From positions 62,001 to 126,000 of the forward strand of contig JAOWBW010001441.1 of assembly GCA_026119855.1 (NCBI GenBank): a stretch of 64,000 bases of DNA, in the 5' to 3' direction. Numbering within the stretch: position 1 is the stretch's first letter; each line of letters opens with the position of its first letter. A program made the position numbers and the translations under genes. The notes below the pieces were generated by a model that saw only the letters and a program-made list of their open reading frames with translations, was not told where the DNA came from and made no database searches. This document shows positions 23,134 through 35,542 of the stretch, in pieces. Origin of the DNA: Campanula takesimana (taxonomy: Eukaryota > Streptophyta > Magnoliopsida > Asterales > Campanulaceae).

Positions 23134-24439
23134 TGTAGACACCCCACCTTGGACTTCTCATGTCCCAACTGCATACACAGTTTTTGTTTTCCTCTTTTCT
23201 GTTAAGTTTTGTTACTTTCCGTTAACTTTCGTTACTTTCTATTAAGTTCCTGAGGATGAGAGACTTTTGATTTTGTGGGAGATGGAGGCCTTATGACTCT
23301 ATTGACTCGACTAGGGAGGTAGCCCCTAGTATTGACTTTATTTATTTGTTTTCGAATGACTCAAGAAAGCAAGTAAGTCAGAGAAGGAAAGTCCCAATTT
23401 GATTGCGAGAAACTGGGAGCGTAGCTGAAAGAAGGGAAACCCCTAGACTCGACAAAAACCCAAAAGAGTCCATGCACACTTCCTCATTAATTGAGTCAAA
23501 AAATAAAATAAAATGAAGACGTAAAAGAGATTCGGGAAGAGACGGATTCGGGGGTTAGGTTACGGAGTGGGAAATACTTAAACACCAACTCCACCCGGCT
23601 AAAGCCGGTCTTGCTACTAAAGGTGTTCTAAGAATGAAAAGTCCTTCTTTTATTAATATAAACTTGTGCTAACAATTACATTAAAATTATACACTTTAGA
23701 AAGAAATAAAAGATGAAGAAAGCAAATAAAAGAAGTTTATTTAAGAAAAGATGGAGAGAATTAATAAAACAAGAAAAAGAGTTTAGAAAAAGAGGATGAA
23801 CATCATACCAATGCTTGAAGAGGGAAAGAGCCAAATTGCCTATAGTAAGAACCCTTGAAAATGGACTTTGAGTTTAAGAGAGTTTTTGTGATGAAGAGTG
23901 CTTCCTCCTTTTCTAAGGTCGAATGAAGGGGTATTTATAGGAGTAGCGAGAGTGTTTGAGTTAACAAAGATGGTCTTCCCCCGGATCAAGCATAAGAGTA
24001 ATGGCCAAGGAGGTTACAAATCAGAAAATGAGGGAGAAGAGAAATGGCAAAATCTGAGATTTTGGAGGTGGGAGGCGCGTGCCTTTGACCCCCCTACGGG
24101 AGGCGCACGCCTCCCACATAAGTGGCCAAAGGCGCCCACGTCCGGCCTTCAGAAAACTCACATTTTAGCCAAAAAGTTGGCCCTGTTATGCAGTTAGGCC
24201 CCGAGACTGACGAAATCAGTCAGAAACTTAACGAACACCACGAAAGTCAACAAAAACAAAATAAACAAAGACTCAAGATTTACTTTGTTACTTAGTCAAG
24301 TCCAAGACTAACGGAGTAAGTCAGGAACTTAACAGAAAGTAACGAAAGTTAACGACAAGTAACAAAACTTAATAGAAAAATGAAAACAAAGACTGTGTAT
24401 GCAATTGGGACATGAGAGGTCCAAGGCGGGGTGTCTACA
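23134..24439. mobile_element. 1.3-kb element with about 120-bp inverted ends, TG...CA, 5-bp duplication
   Basis: It starts TGTAGACACCCCACC and ends GGGGTGTCTACA. The two ends match as inverted repeats for roughly 120 bp with scattered changes, through cttaatagaa/ttctattaag. The flanks CCAAC (23129-23133 and 24440-24444) are a 5-bp duplication. The interior has no recognisable gene and includes a GC-rich palindrome gggaggcgcacgcctccc at about 24098. The end bases and duplication size look like an LTR element, while the inverted ends look like a foldback or TIR element. Confidence 0.7.
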
Positions 24440-24588
24440 CCAACCAAAAAATTCCGGAAATCTCCATAATTCCCGGCCACCCACCCCGAAAATTCCGGCC
24501 AACTTCATCTTGCTCCCATATTTCGTGCAGTCAGAGGGTTTTAGACCTGGAGGCTTAGATCTGGTGTAACTCAGCTTGGTGTTCTGAG

Positions 24589-25277
24589 TAGAGGTGTAAA
24601 TGGTTCGGTCTCGGTCATTTTAGAGACCGAACCACTAGTCATCGGTTTGGGAAAATTTCAAACCAAACCGAACCACGAAAAAGTTCAAACTGAACCAAAC
24701 CAAACCGCCATGGTTTGGTTCGGATCGCAGTTCAGTAATGTGGTTCAGACTGCAGTTTAGACTGTGATTCAGACCGTGGTCTAGATAGTGGTTCAAACCA
24801 CCATTCAGACCGAGGCTCATATGACGATTCAAATCATGGTTTAGACTTCGTTGAAAAGATAAAATACAGAGATAGAAGAATATTTAACGAATAAAGAAGG
24901 CGAATGAAGTGAACACAATGCAGAATTTTGTTAACTATGTGTCTCAACAAATATAACACGTGATGAAATGAATATTTAATAAGATGCAAAACGAGATTTA
25001 CAAATGGTTTAATGTAATGTAGTTTTTTTTTTAAATATTTCAAAGGTGGATGTTACTTAACATACAAATATATGCGGTCTGACGGTTCGGTCTGGTGGTT
25101 CGGTCTCGTGGTTTGGTTCGGTCTGGTTTGGTCTTAAGGGGTCAAACCACAAACCAAACCGAACCACGTGGTTCACCAATATTTTAGACCGAACCACTCA
25201 AACTTGAAAACCGAACCAAACCGTATGGTTTGGTTCGGTCCCAAACCGTGGTCTGGACCGAACCACTGACACCCCTA
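24589..25277. mobile_element. hAT-type MITE (AACCGAACC family)
   Basis: Ends taGAGGTGTAAATGG ... CACTGACACCCCTA with the 8-bp target duplication GTTCTGAG (24581-24588 and 25278-25285). The interior is built from arrays of ggttcggt and aaccgaacc. It is 689 bp and non-coding. Confidence 0.92.
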
Positions 25278-26016
25278 GTTCTGAGACCAAGCAGAAGGAG
25301 TTGGCAGACTGAGCACAAGCTTTTGGAAGGATTAATGGTGATGGACGCCGGAAAAGATGAAAGGATATGAAGTTGGAGTTTTAGATGATGTAGGAAGGGG
25401 TCATCGGCAAGGAGATGGAACTGGAAGGAGAAAGACGCATGTGAGAGGCAGAGGGGTTTTGGGGAAGGAGAAAGCCAAAGGCTGCCACGGGAGGGGAAGA
25501 AGATGGAGGAGAAGCTTTCTTCATCTTTGTCTTCAGATCTGGATTTGAGAAACTGTTTTCCAGATCTGGGTTTGGGAAAGGGAGGATGTGTGGGTGTGTA
25601 TAATGGATAAGGGTTAGTATTGACATTTTGAACAATGGCATTTTCGTAAGCAGCATCATTACGGGTGTATTCACCAATTTTACGAGTTTGTATAACAACA
25701 CCCATTTAATTACTCAAGAAAAAGAATAAAACAAGGATTATTTCAATCTTTCTTCTCTTTAATTATTTCAGATGGTATTAGAGCTATATTTTAGCACATT
25801 TTAGCACATTTTAAGGTCCTTGGATATGTGTTCTTTTAGGCCTATCAATATTCTGAATTATTACTATTGTATTTTGCTCTATCTATACTTTTAACCACTT
25901 ATATTTATTTTTAATAATTTTAACCACCTTACTCCGCTTTTATTAATCTCAAACTCTTTAATGAAATTTAAAATTGTTAGGAAAAACTATAAAAACTTAT
26001 CTAGAATTAATATCAA

Positions 26017-26323
26017 CGCCTCAAATAACGAATAATTTTAAAATTCATGAGCGTAGAGACTAAAATCAAGGAGAAACTGAGGCTAATCGATCGTAAATAT
26101 TCAATTGCTGGTGGACTCTAATATTTTACAAGTTGTAGAGCCAAAATTGAGCTCAAGTTCAAAATTTTTGTAATGGGCAACAATGAAGTTTCAAGAGCTC
26201 AATTTGGGCCTTCAATCTTGTAATATGTCAATTGTCATCAACAATTGAATGTTGATGCTCGATTAGCCCTCAATCCCCCTCAATAGTAGCCTCTTCCCTC
26301 CTGAATTTTGAAATTATTCGTTG
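26017..26323. repeat. Imperfect inverted repeat, about 300 bp
   Basis: The left arm aacgaataattttaaaattca pairs with the right arm tgaattttgaaattattcgtt, and inner arms around tcaattgctggtg and gtcatcaacaattga also pair. It is probably an old MITE. Nothing else is visible between 25713 and 26330. Confidence 0.55.
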
Positions 26324-26399
26324 TTTGGGAGTGTTGAAGTTAACTCTCGTTAAGTTTTGTTAGTTTTTCTAATAATTTGGAATGTTGTTGAGGGGTTTC

Positions 26400-28400
26400 G
26401 GTTTAATAAAAGCGTATTTGGAGTATGGTGGTTAAAACTGCTAAAAACAAAGTTTGGAGAGGATAAACTAATCTGGATGCACTCATCAAATTAGGGGTGT
26501 AAATGGTTCGGTTTGGGGGAATTTACGGACCGAACCACTAGTCATCGGTTTGGGATAATCTCAAACCGAACCGAACCATGAAAAAATTCAAACCAAACCA
26601 AACCGCTATGGTTCGGTTCGGTTTGGTTCAAACTGCGGTTCAATTGTGTGGTTCAAACCGCGGTCTAGACCGTGGTTTAGACTACGGTTCAAACCACGAT
26701 TCAAACCGTAACTCATTATTTGTTTGAATTTTACGTGATCGCAGAGGAAGAGCGAAAGATGCATGTCTTTAAGGAGAAAGTCAGAGGAAGAGAGAGGCCG
26801 AAGGAAGAAAAACACTTTACAATATCGATTTGGGAGAGAACTTGGTTTTTCATGTGTCACAATTAAGATAACAAATAATAAAATTAATACTTGAATAAGA
26901 TACAAAATATGGGTTAGAATTAGTCTATGTAATGTTTATTTTTATTGGTACAACAATAAATACTAATAAATATACGATTTTTTTTTAAATAAAATACAAA
27001 ATGGAGGGGGAGGTTAGGATAATTAGTTTATGTTATGTGGTTTGGTTTGGCGGTTCGGTTTGGTGGTTTCAAATCGCGGTTTGGGAGGTCAAACCACAAA
27101 CCAAACCGAACCAAGTGGTTTGTCAATATTTGAGACCGAACCGAACCATTCGTGCTTGAAAACCAAACCAAACCGCATGGTTTGGTTCGGTTCGGTCTCA
27201 AACCGCGGTTTGAACCAAACCACTTACACCCCTGCATCAAATGGATCTTACTCAGTAAAGTTAGGTTACTTTGTAGCACTTTCAAAAAACAAAGATACTA
27301 AGGACTTAATCCTCAAGAGAGCCACCCTAAATCACAAGAAAACATGGAACACCATTTGAAGCCTTCAAGTACAACCCAAAATAAAAAAAAAATCATTTGG
27401 AGAGCTCTAAACCAAATCCTCCCTACCCAAAAAGCTCTGGAGATAAGGAAATTTATTCAACACCTTGCTTGCAATAGATGTGGATCCCCAAAAGAAACTG
27501 AAACCCACCTTTTCTTAACTTGTAAACTCTCCCAAATAACTTGGAACTCCGCCCCAATAAATCTTCCAGCCCCATCTCCTTTACAAAACCAAAATTACAA
27601 CCTATTAAATTGGTTTTCCTCTTGGACTACTAATCCACCGGATAATCTAGACATAAATTTCATCCTGCTACTTTTCTGGGAGATCTGGAAAAATAGGAAT
27701 GATATCCTTTTCAACCATGGGTACCCAAACATCGACAACACCCTTTCTGAAGCTCTATAAAACACATAAAAGATACAAGAAACCCTCAAATTAACAACCC
27801 AAGCAAACTCAAATAATCAGAACACCTCAATCAGACCACCACAGATCTCCGAAACATCAGACACAACACCCAGCTTGTAACGTTGAGTCTTGATTCGCTG
27901 AATGGAAAGACTCTTGAAGAATACCTCAAAAACATATGTCTCAACTCTCAGATAAGCTATCAGTATCTAGTTACTGATGGCGCATGGAAGAAGAATGCTA
28001 GATGGGCAGGTTTGGGATGGCAGCTATAGGACCCAATCAAAGACCGCATAGCTGCGGGAAGCATTTCCAGCAAATCCACCTCAACTATTCAAGCAGTGTA
28101 TCTATCAATATGTAAAGGTCTAGAATGAGCGATAAGTCAAAACTACACAAATATCAATGTTCTAACGGACTCCCTACAAAAAGGGGATGTCAACCCAGAA
28201 AACATTCTCTCGGATATCTATCTATCTATTCATATTTATGTGTAATAATATCAATATTTGTAAGGTAGATAGGAATGTAGTCATGTTAGCACACAACAAT
28301 GCAGTCTGTGCCCGTAATATGTATTACAACTATATAGGCCGTGAGCCTATTTGTTTAATAAATAACTAGATAATTTTGATCAAAAGAAAAAAAAAAAAAT
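26400..28400 (+). pseudogene. LINE (non-LTR retrotransposon) 3' remnant
   Basis: The 3' end of an L1-type ORF2. The zf-RVT segment starts DKLIWMHSSNG just before a hAT MITE and resumes GSYSVKLGY after it. It continues with KKIIWRALNQILPTQKAL, CNRCGSPKETETHLFLTC and FWEIWKNRNDILF. The RNase H-like part follows (TDGAWKKNARWAGLGWQL, about 27975). The frame is broken: TGA at about 27357 sits where a Trp is expected, there is a frame change at an A run near 27385, and stops lie further on. An A-tract at 28388-28400 after ttttgatcaaaag looks like the LINE tail. The upstream RT and endonuclease are not recognisable. Confidence 0.8.
26492..27234. mobile_element. hAT-type MITE (AACCGAACC family) inside the LINE
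   Basis: TAGGGGTGTAAATGG ... CACTTACACCCCTG with the 8-bp duplication CATCAAAT (26484-26491 and 27235-27242). It is 743 bp, a relative of 24589-25277 with the same ggttcggtttgg arrays. Removing it and one duplicate restores the LINE reading frame across the site. Confidence 0.95.
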
Positions 28401-28444
28401 CAAATATTTAAACATTTAGTTTGAAATCAAAATAATATGAACAC

Positions 28445-30024
28445 TGTTATGATTGTTTATTAGTACACCCACTTGATTTGATTGATCCATGCCACGTGTC
28501 TTTTTTATGGACTTTAGGAATCATGTAATGAAGTTATACTTCAATTTTTAGATAAGTCAATTTCTAGATTTTTATTTGTCATAGGCTGAGTTTTTGATTC
28601 GGTTTGACCTCAGCGGTTCTGTTCTTCAAACCGCACTCGTGCTATTCTTGAACCGCCAGCATGGAGCCACATACTTTCATCAAACCGCATTCTGTGGTTT
28701 GATGAAACCGTACTTCAAGTCTCCTATGGATCCTCTGATGCTAACTTGGTGAAAACGCATATCATGAAACCGCGTACTGTAGTTTCAATGAAACTGCACA
28801 TCAAGTTCATCCATGGAACCGCTCCAGCACCTGGTGGAACCACAGATCATTAAATGGAGAATTCAAGTACTGTCATTCATTCCCTGAGACAAACATTCCC
28901 TTTACAACAATAAAGGAATGATTAATGACTTGACATATAACTTCGAGTTAACTTGGAATTTCTGCAAAGAATGTCGGTTTTGTCCAGCAAATTCAAATGT
29001 TTACCGTTAGTCCTTTCTCTGCAACAAAGGACAATGTCAGGTAGTGGTGCCACAACTACCTAGGACTACAAGACAAAATCAAGGACGAAAATGACAGCTC
29101 AACCAATGGGATTTTGACAACAGTTGTACCATCCAGATTTGATTCAAATCTTTGTCCAACGGTCACAAGGGTGCACTGCCTATAAATAGCCTTCATTTTT
29201 CAACAATGAAGGTTGCTGAGCTTCAAGAGAGAAAATCCTCAAGTGTTCAAGTTTTCTTTGAAGATTTTACCCAGATATTCAAACCTTCAAACATCTCCTT
29301 AGCAAACCCAGAATTCTTCATCAAGCTTCAAGCCAAACAACCATTCATACTCAGCCTTGTACACCGAAAGTTTCTCACTTGCTCAACATCACTTAGATCA
29401 TTAGAGCATTTGATTCATTTCCACACACACACACACACACACACACGATTTGTATGATCACATAGATTATACACTTTGAATACACCGGTTGTTATAATAG
29501 CTTTGTTAGGTTAGATTGTTTATTTAGAGTTTAGATTCTTCATTGTAATCTTGTAAAAGCTCTTCTAAATTAATACAAGTCTAATAGCTATTAGAAAATC
29601 CTAGACTAACCATCTAGGTAGAGGACGTAGTTCATTCAAGAACGAACCTCTTCAAATTTGTATGTTTGATCTTTACTTTTTGTCTTGTTCTTTATTTTTC
29701 TTGTTTGTGGTCTCTAACTAAATCCATCTATGAAATGACTTGAAAAATGAATTGTGTTTTCGTTTGATCTTTAATCTCTAACTATCGTTTGCATCATTGT
29801 GTTTTTGAACCCAATCAAACTGCCCAACTCTTTACATATCCTCTTTAGCCAAACCGCAAACTCCGCTGTGCATTTTATCAGTTCGGTTCTAGTGCTTTAA
29901 AACGCAGTTGGCCAAACTAATAAGTACTCGGTTGAATTTTATGGGTATTTTTGAAAAAGTTTGGACTGCTATTCACCCTCCCCCTCTAGCGGTTCTATAC
30001 CGTTGTTGCCCTCTGGGACCAACA
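28445..30024 (+). mobile_element. Solo LTR, 1.58 kb
   Basis: Begins TGTTATGATT, ends GGGACCAACA, with near-matching 5-bp flanks AACAC/GACAC. A TATA box tataaatagcc at 29181 is followed by the probable transcribed R region, and a (CA)13 tract lies at about 29421-29446. The ends and the ggactttagg/acttcaattttta blocks resemble the second solo LTR at 34135. No internal retroelement sequence flanks it, so it is an LTR-LTR recombination product. Confidence 0.75.
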
Positions 30025-30070
30025 GACACTTTTAATTCTACCTCTTATCCACACTATGGATTCAGTTGAG

Positions 30071-30824
30071 TAGGGCTGGTATGGTAGGTATACCGACTAT
30101 TTTTTCCTTGTACCGGTACCAACCAAGATGAAGTTGGTACACGAAAATGAGTACCAGTACCCAACCGTCAAACTCGGTATACCAACTTCTTGGTACGGTT
30201 GGTACTACACATCTACCAAAGAAATTTTTTGTAGAGTTGTTCCAAACACAAGAAGGAAAAGTGGCAGACAAATTACTATACTACTAAGTTTATATCAAGA
30301 TAATCCAACAACTTCACTACATTAACTTAATAAGTTACATAAAAAATGTTTCATTAAGTTATAGAAAAGTACAAAACATAAATATAGGCTGTTTTTCCTA
30401 TATACATTTCAGTACAGTTTTCCTTCTAATCCAAAGTAAGTTGCCTGGTGAACATATATACAGAACATAACTTCCTCAACATCGAATTCCTAAAATAAAA
30501 TTCCTCCCTCATTACAATTCCACCAATCACATAAAATCAACAAAAATACTATTAGGGGTTAAGATTAGATTAGATTTTTAGATTTTAGTAATATTTTATA
30601 TATTTTCTATTAAATATATAATAAAATTATTTTTATAAAAATATACTCGGTACTCAGTATACCAACCAAACTCATATTTGTGTACCGTGTACCAACCAAA
30701 AATTCATACTCGGTACGGTAGTACCTTACCAAACTTTCGGTATACCGAAGTTCGGTATACCAAACCTTTTGGTTCGGTTGGTACTCGGTTGGTTGGTTTA
30801 GTTTGGTACAAATGGCTAGCCCTA
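30071..30824. mobile_element. hAT-type MITE (GGTATACC family)
   Basis: TAGGGCTGGTATGG ... AAATGGCTAGCCCTA with the exact 8-bp duplication CAGTTGAG (30063-30070 and 30825-30832). The interior carries many cggtataccg and taccaacc phrases. It is 754 bp and non-coding. It is related in its ends to the copy at 32702-33481. Confidence 0.93.
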
Positions 30825-30832
30825 CAGTTGAG

Positions 30833-31475
30833 GGTCTTGGACCTCCTAGTGGACTCTCAAACTCTTTTGATCCATCTCTCTATTCTTGCCCCGACAATTA
30901 TCACATTTTACTCTTTTACAACCAACGTTTCTATAACTCCTTCCTCATTCTATCAATTTCTTCTGACTAAACTTTTCATTAGCATGAAATAAAGTAATCA
31001 TTTATAGAATGTTGATTAATAAAGATATCACAAAAAATTATGAAAATAACTAGTTTTTTTTTTAAGTAGGAAAAACTAGTTTTTTCTATTGAAACTCTCT
31101 AAATTACAAGTAAAAAACTAGTTATTTTATAGTATTATTGAATAACTGGTTTTTTATAAGACTTACTATTCAACTGTGTTTCTTGATTAAAGCTTTACTA
31201 CCAAAGAAATTTATTTTATCAAAAAAAAAAAACATAACTAGTGATTTGATTTTACTTAATCCTAACGATGAAGCTCCGTTTATTTTGGGGAAAATGACAA
31301 CCGAAAAATGTTTTTCCCATTTTTTATGTTTGTTAATAATAATAAATTAACTCATCCAATTCATTTTCAAATCAATAGAAAATAAGTGTATTTTCTTAAT
31401 AAAATGACTTATTTAACATTTTTCCATAAAAAGTTTTCAGAAAATATTTCCCCTTCATTCTTAATGCGTACTGGT
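30833..31475. other. Intergenic, nothing recognised
   Basis: AT-rich spacer with short A and T runs and several aaaactag repeats. No ORF with family signals, no terminal repeats. Confidence 0.6.
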
Positions 31476-32701
31476 ACTATAAGGCTCCGTTTGTGTCGCG
31501 TAAAACAATTTCTGGAAAATGATTTACCGGAAAATGAAAATGAAAATGTTTTTCGGAAAATATGTCCCCTTTATTTTTTTGGAAGGAAGTGGGTGGTGGG
31601 GGTGGTGGAGGTGGAGCGGGTGGGGGAGGGAAGGTAAGGTTGGAGGGTGAGGGTAGGGATGGCAACGGGCCGGGTTTAGCTAAACCCGAACCCGACCCGA
31701 GATATGTATTGGTAATACCGAACCCATCCGGACCGATGATCAACAAACCCGTGACCGGCCCGAACTCGCCCGACCTGCACACATTTTATTTTTTTTTGGG
31801 CTGGCCCATCTCCAAGTTTGAACAAAAGCCTGCATTGATCATTGTTTTGGGCTGGCCCATGTACAATTCCAATTGTAAAGTACATCTAATGGAGAAAAAT
31901 CTGATGAATTTTTTACTCATAGAAGAAGCTCGTTGCCTACCTTACCTTGGTTCCATTAACAGCAGGCGTCAAGCAACGGCGATTATTCAAATCAAGGAAA
32001 CTATTAAGCTTCACCAAATCATTTGATTAATACAAAAGATTCGAAATAACGAGGGATTATTCAAATCAGACCTTCACCGAACAAGGAAACTTCACCGGAC
32101 AATACCTCGATTGTTGATGGAGGACGGACGGTGGCGGACCGCAGAAGTGCGAGGGAGCTGGAGTATGACGCTGATTTCCAACGCCGACAAAAATCGCAAT
32201 ATGCGATTCCCCTCTCTCTCCTCAGCAACGGCGTATTGTGTAACCCTAACTCTACGGCTCAACAATATATATTGGGTTTTGGGGGGGGTAATAATGGGGG
32301 GACATAAGGGCAGAATATGGAAACAACACTAAATCTAAGTATACGGTGTTGGGTTTTGAGGCAACATGCGCAGCGGAAGACGGAAATATAAGATAAACAA
32401 AACCCTAAGCCCCCAAGATCCATTCATGATGATTAAATTAATAGCAAGATGAATTTAGAATACTAACCGTTGTAAAGCGTTTAAATTTTTCGGATCTTCA
32501 AATCTTCAAGTCTTCAAGCTTTAGATTTGATCTCCTCGTTCTTCGCGTTCATCGGATCAGGATCACAGGAACACGAACTTTGAGATGCTAAAGCAAGCAT
32601 CCTCTATGTGTATCCACACGCGAACGAATATCTAGAACCATTCTAGATCTGGATTGCTAGACCTATTAGAAAACACACTTTTCTAATCTTCAAAGGCTTA
32701 T

Positions 32702-33481
32702 TAGGGGTGGCCAATCGTACCAAACAAAACCTACCAACCGAGTACCAGCCGAACCGAGAGCTTTGGTATACCGACAGTCGGTATACCAAAAGTTCGGTAC
32801 GGTAGTACCGAACCGAGTTTGCAGTATTGGTTGGTACACGGTACACAAAAGTGAGTTCGGTTGGTATACCGTGTACCGAGTTTATTTTTATAAAAATAAT
32901 GTTTATTAGATATTTAATAATTTAATAGAAAAGTAAGTATATAAAAAAACTAAAAAAACTAAAAAAATGTGTTATTTAAAATTCCAGTCAGTTTTTTGAT
33001 TGTTTCAGTTAGTTTTTGACAGTTTCAGTTAGTTTTTAGACAGTTTCTCAGTAAGTTTTTAACAGTTTCAGTTAGTTGTTTGACAGTTTCAGTTAGTTTT
33101 GACAGTTTCAGTTAGTTTTTGACAGTTTCAGTTAGCTTTTTTACTGAAAGACAGTTTCAGTTAGTTTTTTTACTGTTTCAGTTAGTTTTTGACAGTTTCA
33201 GTTAGTTTTTTGATTGTTTCAGTTAGTTTTTGACTGTTTCAGTTAGTTTTTTTTTTACTGTTTCAGTTAATTTTTGACAGTTTCAGTTAATTTGTCTTCC
33301 ACTTTTCCTTCTTTGGTAGAGGTGTAGTACCAACCGTACCAACCAAGTACCAACCGTACCAAGAAGTTGGTATACCGAGTTTGTTGGTACGGTACTGGTA
33401 CTCATTTTCATGTACCAACTTCATCTTGGTTGGTACTGGTACAAGGTAAAAAATGTTGGTATACCTACCATGCCACCCCTA
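32702..33481. mobile_element. hAT-type MITE (GGTATACC family) in the Copia LTR
   Basis: TAGGGGTGGCCAATCG ... ATGCCACCCCTA with the 8-bp duplication AGGCTTAT (32694-32701 and 33482-33489). It is 780 bp. The partner LTR has the unoccupied site caaaggcttatatg at about 41565-41578. Confidence 0.97.
32985..33300 (+). repeat. Tandem 'gacagtttcagttagttttt' array within the hAT MITE
   Basis: About fourteen copies of an 18-22-bp unit (cagtttcagttagttttt with variable T runs). It is absent from the related MITE at 30071-30824, so it expanded in this copy or its subfamily. Confidence 0.9.
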
Positions 33482-34134
33482 AGGCTTATATGAATTTTGG
33501 TGTTCTTGAGCTTTTGATTCTCAATCTAAACTCAAGAATATGTTTCTCAAACACATGGAGGCTACCAATAATGATACAATATCAATTAGTGCTGATTTGG
33601 GGTGTTTGAACATCTATTTATACTCATAGGTCCTTAACCCTTAAGGTCTTTGAGTCTAAATCCTGTCATAGTTCAAAACTGTCCAGATCGGCCTTCCAGC
33701 GGTTTGCACGGCCGCTCCTTTTAAAGTGCTCGGCCGAATTGTATGGCCGAGTCCTTTAATCTGCGCTCTCGTGCACACTCCTCAGAATGGTGTATGCATT
33801 CGACAATGCACTGCACGGCCGCTCCTTTTAAGGCGCTCGGCCGTGCACCCCAAAAACTCATTTTTAGCCTTTTTAAATGATTCGTTCTATTGTGTGTGAC
33901 CCCATAGGATTATATTAAGTTGGTAATGAGTCCAACCAAGGTCAAACTCATAAATCATGAGCGGACTCTAGCAAGCCATCATGACTACCCAATTAATATA
34001 ACTTAACGACGTTCGTTCATCCTTATAGAACATATCACAATCCTTTTGCCACGCGATATCATATTGGACATAAGTCATGGTCCACGTTAACTTATGTTGT
34101 CCAATGCTTTCTCGATCCCGAGTAGATTGATATG

Positions 34135-35542
34135 TGTTGGGTATGCTTATTACTTAACCCTCATATTTATGTTAGAATTGATTGATACCATCACTTAAGT
34201 TTATTTTAAGGACTTTAGGACCCTATGTAAGAAGTTTTATAACTTCAATTTTTAGCTAAGTCTTTTTTATAGACTAGGCTTAGTGGTTAGGGCTTTTACC
34301 TTGAATTTGAGATCTCATGTGCAAATGTCTAAGTATGATGCGCATGACCCTCATGCGCAGCACCATCTGCGCACTCAATGGGCATGGCTCCCATGCGCGC
34401 GCAGCTCTGCCTTAGTCAATTCTCTCATTTCCTGATTTCATATTCTAGAAGCTTGGAAAGCGTCAAGTCAAGGTACGCTTTTTGGATTGAGCCAAAGTGC
34501 TGATGTGTACATACGAAAAATCTGGCACACTCAGTATACACGTGATGGAGACGCGTCTCATGTTTGAAATTCAAAATGAAGACAGCTGTCATCCTTCTAT
34601 AAGAAGTTTGAAGTCTGTCCACTTGCTCTGTCTCCAACGGCTATAAAGGACACCTGCGCACCAATCACATTGTGCCAGCTCATCGTCCTTGCTCAGAGCT
34701 CCAACGGCTAGTTTTTGAAGCTCCACTATAAATAGCCTTGCTCATCCTCATTTCCAAGATGCTTGTGTTTTTCTTTTAGAAAGAAACATTAAAGATTTGA
34801 AGATTGCTTGCTCATTTCCAGAATTCTCAAGAACAACCTTCATACCTTCATACTTTACCAAGCCCAGATCCTAAAGCCTTGTAACACCAGAATCTTGTGC
34901 TCTCCATCTCATAGATTTAAAGAGCCCAGATTTCTAACACACACACACCTCTTGAAGTTCAGATCTCATCGATCATACTTCTTGAGAAACACCGGTTATT
35001 GTCTTGGATTTTGTTCTTTCATAGATTATAGATCTTTGAGTTAGTTTGTTCTCAATCGTTGTAACTTGTAACACTATCTCATAATAAGATCTCCATTAGA
35101 AATCCAAGACTAACCATCTTGGTAGAGGACGTAGATCTTTTCCCGATCAAACCCCTCCAAATAGCTTGTCTATTTATTGTGCTTTTCATTCTACATTTAA
35201 GCTTTTCTGATATATTGCTTTGTTTGATCTTTGTAGATTGTCCTGCATTGTTTGCATTTTGTTTGTGTGCTTTATGCCTTAATACCATTTTGCGCCTCTC
35301 TTTAAGCTAAACTTAGTGCGTGCGTTTTACACTTCTGCGCATTCTCCCTGCGCATTAGCGAGTGCTTTAAGTTTTCCGCTGTGGATTTCACACTCTGTTG
35401 CGCGCTATACTTTGCCAATATTTGAGTTGTGTGCATTTGCCATTGATTTGCAAAAGGGTTTGAAAAGAATTTTAAAAACGCTATTCACCCCCCCCCCCTC
35501 TCTAGCATTTTTCATACCCTTGTTGCCCCTTTGGGACCAACA
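34135..35542 (+). mobile_element. Solo LTR, 1.41 kb, in the Copia LTR
   Basis: TGTTGGGTATGC ... TTTGGGACCAACA with the exact 5-bp duplication ATATG (34130-34134 and 35543-35547). TATA box tataaatagcc at about 34727. The empty site gattgatatgagcaaatg is present in the partner LTR near 42211-42228. Short open frames inside are not genes. Confidence 0.93.

Larger units (their letters stand above)
22958..25703. mobile_element. TIR element (MULE-like MITE) carrying two nested insertions
   Basis: The left end gggtgttgttatacacaccc and right end (reverse complement gggtgttgttatacaaactc) are inverted repeats matching over about 50 bp. The flanks are ttttaatta and atttaatta, a 9-bp duplication with one mismatch, which fits a MULE-type MITE. 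Without the insertions 23134-24439 and 24589-25277 the element is about 0.74 kb. The open frames inside (25184-25705) are low-complexity, and I do not call a gene. Confidence 0.75.

Noticed and set aside
23134..24439. CRISPR-like or satellite array in the GC-rich part
   Set aside because: Only one short palindrome and no regular repeat-spacer pattern; a CRISPR array is not expected in plant nuclear DNA.
25184..25705. 173-codon minus-strand frame
   Set aside because: It crosses the end of a hAT MITE and the terminal repeat of the outer TIR element; composition is low-complexity with no domain.
31562..32026. 154-codon plus-strand frame with Gly-rich start
   Set aside because: It spans the border of two transposons and reads ggtgggggtgg and MITE sequence; not a gene.
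32985..33300. Possible CRISPR-like array from the regular gacagtttcag units
   Set aside because: Units are directly adjacent with only T-run length variation, so this is a simple tandem repeat.
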